Shown piece by piece: positions 1 through 3,500 of a stretch of DNA of 5,514 nucleotides. Where the stretch lies: positions 1 through 5,514 of the forward strand of contig JAQWRC010000042.1 of NCBI GenBank assembly GCA_029243925.1, given 5' to 3'. The stretch comes from Phycisphaerales bacterium (GTDB taxonomy: Bacteria > Planctomycetota > Phycisphaerae > Phycisphaerales > SM1A02). Under the pieces are notes generated by a model, which saw only the letters and a list, made by a program, of their open reading frames with translations, had not been told where the DNA came from and did no database searches. Each line of letters starts with the position of its first letter. Within the stretch, counting starts at the first letter, position 1. A program made the position numbers and the translations under genes.

Positions 1-208
1 GGTCGGGCAGTTCACGACATGGGGATACGGGTCGGCCAGTGCGCCCTGGGGGCAACTGAACCTGTCGGGCTACTCGACGAGTTTCATGCCCGGTGGTGGA
101 CTGGTTGAATGGTCGGCTGACGGGGTGACCTTCGGAGTTCCAACCCCCGGTGCACTTGCCCTGCTCGGTCTTGCGGGCTTTGTCCGCAGGCGACGAAGAG
201 CCGACTGA
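1..208 (+). CDS. 3' end of a secreted C-type-lectin-like protein with PEP-CTERM-like sorting tail (5' partial)
   Basis: The first complete codon is at position 2, and the frame gives 68 residues before TGA at 206-208; the start lies upstream of the window. Residues 14-40 (SAPWGQLNLSG ... GGLVEWSAD) match the ends of the lectin-like domains in the next gene: WGQLNL corresponds to WNNINL there, and VEWSAD is shared. After a five-residue spacer (GVTFG) comes VPTPGALALLGLAG (46-59), a hydrophobic stretch, then five consecutive arginines and RAD-stop-type ending (RRRRRAD). This is the three-part plan of PEP-CTERM-like signals (short Pro motif, membrane segment, Arg cluster), with Thr in place of the usual Glu, a form common in planctomycetes. 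By family knowledge such tails direct exported proteins to an exosortase-type processing step; no such enzyme is in the window. The product is inferred to be a surface or secreted protein. Its upstream domains are unknown. Confidence 0.85.
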   Translation, partial: VGQFTTWGYGSASAPWGQLNLSGYSTSFMPGGGLVEWSADGVTFGVPTPGALALLGLAGFVRRRRRAD

Positions 209-217
209 ACCTGCTCA

Positions 218-238
218 GGACGCCGCGTTTGCGGGTCC
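218..238 (+). terminator. Candidate transcription terminator hairpin after the first gene
   Basis: Starting 10 bases after the stop codon, GGAC-g-CCGC pairs with GCGG-GTCC around a GTTT loop, giving eight G/C-rich pairs with one bulged G. The position fits a 3' end structure. No T-run follows (the next bases are CCGGCGG), so it is not a classical intrinsic terminator; it could stabilise the 3' end or act with a factor. Confidence 0.4.
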
Positions 239-354
239 CCCGGCGGAGGGTTCACCTGGCGATGTTGCCGGCTCGTCCTCGTTTCCCAGCATCGTGAGGT
301 ACTCCTGCCGCCTGGGAACGGAATTTGTTGATTTCATTGCCGACCCGGCCGGGG

Positions 355-371
355 CCTGTCGCTTGGACAGG
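355..371 (+). promoter_or_regulatory. Leader hairpin 1 (possible regulatory or mRNA-stability element)
   Basis: CCTGTC (355-360) and GACAGG (366-371) form a perfect six-pair stem with the loop GCTTG. It lies 66 bases before the start codon of the large gene, four bases from a second hairpin. Whether it is transcribed with that gene is unknown, because no promoter could be placed. A chance origin is possible in GC-rich DNA. Confidence 0.25.
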
Positions 372-375
372 TGAA

Positions 376-390
376 GGGGCAGGGTGCCCC
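376..390 (+). promoter_or_regulatory. Leader hairpin 2 (possible regulatory element or weak terminator)
   Basis: GGGGCA (376-381) pairs perfectly with TGCCCC (385-390) around a GGG loop. The stem is compact and strong and is followed by GGGTTCG, not a T-run, so a classical terminator is unlikely. With the preceding hairpin it makes a tandem pair ending 46 bases before the ATG at 437. Confidence 0.25.
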
Positions 391-425
391 GGGTTCGCGT
401 GGCCAAAGGGCTCGCAGTGAAATTT

Positions 426-431
426 GGAGAG
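426..431 (+). promoter_or_regulatory. Ribosome binding site of the large gene
   Basis: GGAGAG ends five bases before ATG at 437, a normal Shine-Dalgarno sequence and spacing. It favours 437 over the in-frame ATG at 446, whose spacing would be 14 bases. Confidence 0.75.
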
Positions 432-436
432 ACGAT

Positions 437-538
437 ATGAACCGCATGAACAACGATGAGGCTGCCGGTGGGCGGCCGGGTTTGACACTGCTTGCAGCCC
501 TCGCCCTGGTGGGCCTTGGTACGGGATCGGCACTGGCC
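437..538 (+). other. Signal peptide of the large protein
   Basis: Residues 1-34. A polar N-region with Arg3 and Arg13 (and unusually Asp7 and Glu8) is followed by a hydrophobic core, LTLLAALALVGLG (16-28), and a TGSALA end. The Ala-Leu-Ala sequence at 32-34 fits signal peptidase I cleavage before Asp35. No lipobox cysteine is present, so a lipoprotein is unlikely. Confidence 0.85.
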
Positions 539-3500
539 GATGCCATGCAGTGGGGCAGTGAGGACGGGGGAAACGGGCACTGGTACGAGGCGATTCTGCA
601 TGACGAGCAAATCACATGGCCCGATGCCCGTGATGAAGCCGAGTCCCTTGGTGGTCATCTGGCAACACTCACCAGCAGTGCTGAAAATGACTGGGTGTAT
701 GCAGAGATTGCAAGCGATGAGCAGTACTGGATCTATCAGGGCGGCGGGACCCTGATCTCCCACGGTCCCTGGATCGGTGGGTTTCAGTCATGCGACAGCT
801 GCTCGTACCAGTGGGTGACCGGAGAGGCCTGGTCCTACGACAATTGGGCGCCAAGTGAACCATTCAACAATCCGAACGAAAATTTCGTGAACTTCTATCG
901 TCGAAACCAGCATGCTCCGGCGGACGAATGGAACGATGCACTCTGCTGCAGTACGACCGCACTCGTTGAATGGTCCGCCGACTGCAATGGCGACGGTATC
1001 GTGGACTACGGACAGATTATGGACGGGACATTGGCCGATGATGACGTCAACGGTGTGCCCGATTGCTGTGATCAGGGCGAACCGTGTGGCGATGTTGCGG
1101 GATCGGATCCCGTCCAGTGGCGAGTCGAGGACGGCGGCAACGGTCACTGGTATCAGGCGGTCAACAATGTGGACGTCCTGTGCTGGGCCGAGGCACGTGA
1201 TCGCGCGTTTGCTTCCGGTGGACATCTGGCGACACTCACCGACAGTGCGGAAAATAGTTGGATCAAGAATGGCATTGCCTCAGACCCTGCACTGTGGGCA
1301 GACAACTGGGGCACGGCGACCGCTGGTCCATTCTTCGGCGGTTTCTCGTCGTCATTGGAGTTCAGCTGGGTGACAGATGAGGATTGGTCGTTTACGGATT
1401 GGAGGCCAGGCAATCCGAATCCAGACAGTCAGGACTCCTGCACGATTCTGTTTGGTCTCAACCTCGGAAACTACGGCTGGAACAACATTAATCTGGATGC
1501 ATGCGAGGTTGTTCACTCCTTCATCGTCGAATGGTCGGCCGACTGCAACGGCGACGGGATCGTGGACTACGGACAGATTATGGACGGGACATTGGCCGAT
1601 GATGACGGCAACGGTATCCCTGATATATGTGGGCGAGGATCCCTGCCTTCAAGCGGCACGGTGATCGAAGGGTTCACGATCATCAACGGCTACGCCGATG
1701 GTGGTGGCGGTGACGGCATCGGTGACGGCGGCGGCATGCTCATCTCCAATGCCAGCCCGATCATCCAGGATTGCATCTTCGATTCCAACGAGGCCATTGA
1801 CGAGGGCGGTGGGCTTTACGTCATGGACGGCGATCCGCAGGTGACCGATTGCATCTTCACCAATGGGCATGCTGGCGCGAAGGGCGGTGGCATCAGCCTC
1901 GTGCGATCCGACGTATCGCTGCAGGGCTGCGAGTTCACTGCCAATACAAGCGACTTCAATGCAGGAGGCATCCATCTTCACGAGAGTGATGCGACCCTCG
2001 ACAACTGCTTCATCCAGGGCAATGCAGCTGATGGAGATGGTGGTGGGATCCTGATCTTCGAAAGCGATGCTTTCATGACCTGGTGTCAAATCGAATCCAA
2101 TGTTTCTGACACCGGAGATGGTGGCGGAGCATTGATCAAGTCCGGCAGTTCGACCTTCGTCAACTGCCACTTCATGAACAATCAGGTGACCACCGGCATC
2201 TCTACAACCGGCAACGGTGGTGGTGTGTATTGCGACGGGAGTTCACCGTCATTCACCGATTGCATCATCAGTGGCAACACGGCCCAGCGATGGGGTGGTG
2301 GCGTCGCGCTCTTCGATGGAGCCAGTGGCACATTCGACGGTTGTCAGATCGACTCCAACACCGCCGACAACGGCGGCGGGTTCATGCTGGTGTCGAGCGA
2401 TCTTTCGATGACCTCCTGCTCGCTCGAGGGCAATGCGGCGAGCGATGATGGTGGAGGCGTGCTGTTTGAAGCTGGAGGCAACGGTTCATTCACCGATTGC
2501 CAGGTCCAGGGCAATTCGGCGGGCGACAGTGGCGGCGGCCTCGACTGCCAGGCGGCGAACTCCATGCTGCTGACCGGATGCAGCATCTGCGGAAATGTTT
2601 CGGAGCAGGTGGCCGGCTCATGGACCGATGGCGGTGGCAACAGCATTCAGGACGTGTGCGCCGTTCCCATCCAATGGCTCACTGAGGATGGCGGCAACGG
2701 TCACTGGTATCTGTACAACTGGGACCAGACGACCGGTTCAGAAGGCGTGTGCTGGTCGGAGGCGAGGGCTCGCTGTCTTGCCACCGGTGGTGAACTCGTC
2801 GCAGTTTCCACACCTGAGGAATCGGATTTCCTTCTCTATGCAATCTGCCCCATTGCCGGCGCGGCAAACGGAAATCTTGGCTGGTTGGGCTTGATGCCCG
2901 ATGGAAATGGCGGCACGGCATGGTCGAATGGTGAACCCTACGTATGGACCAATTGGGGCGATGATCAGCCCAGTGGTGATGGCCCATATGCCGCATTCGG
3001 CTGCGATATCGACGGCAGTGGCGGTGGAGGAATGACCTGGAACGACATCGGTGGTTCCAGCGGCTGCCACACTTCCGGTGAAGGCGGACTTCCGTTGTCC
3101 TTCTGGATCACCGAATGGTCCGCCGACTGCAACAACGACGGCATGGTCGACTACGGCCAGATTCTCGACGGCACCCCGCTCGACGATGACGGCGACGGTG
3201 TGCCCAACGAATGCGACCCCGACAGCGACGGAGTCTGCTGTCTGGATGACGCGTGCGTCGAGACGACCTACGGGGCCTGCGCCGATGGCGGAGGCACGTG
3301 GTTCACCGGCATCGACTGCAGCGCAGTGAGTTGCGTGCCTGGTACGTACAGCATCTGCGCCAGCGGCTGCGACTTCACCGATATTCAGTCTGCGATCGAT
3401 CACGCCGCCTTCGGTGGCGTCATCGAGGTGGGCCCGGGTACATGGGACGTGGACCTGGTCGCGAGCGGGGCATCGATCGAGTTCCGTTCCACCGATGGGT

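Larger units (their letters stand above)
209..436 (+). other. Intergenic region with hairpins, no gene seen
   Basis: These 228 bases separate the two genes. I see no convincing coding frame: short frames here lack a ribosome site and recognisable protein content. Three perfect or near-perfect short hairpins (218-238, 355-371, 376-390) are listed separately. A longer-loop inverted repeat pairs TTCCCAG (283-289) with CTGGGAA (312-318). TTGTTG at 325-330 could pass for a -35 box, but no matching -10 box follows at normal spacing, so I do not call a promoter. The length is enough for the downstream gene to have its own promoter. Confidence 0.7.

Noticed and set aside
325..330. TTGTTG as a -35 promoter box
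   Set aside because: The bases at normal -10 distance are GC-rich (GGCCGGGGCC) with no TATAAT-like match.
446..448. Alternative start codon for the large gene
   Set aside because: In frame and only three codons later, but the spacing from GGAGAG is 14 bases against five for the ATG at 437.
215..763. A 182-codon minus-strand frame spanning the intergenic region and the signal-peptide region
   Set aside because: Its composition is irregular, it has no motif, and it overlaps the well-supported start, ribosome site and signal peptide of the plus-strand gene.
1649..2170. A 173-codon open frame on the minus strand
   Set aside because: It is a mirror of the beta-helix 1 repeats, with no domain of its own and no clear ribosome site.
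1724..2659. Periodic GGTGGCGG-like motifs as a CRISPR or DNA satellite array
   Set aside because: The roughly 26-codon period belongs to degenerate protein coils; the DNA units are not identical and there are no spacers.
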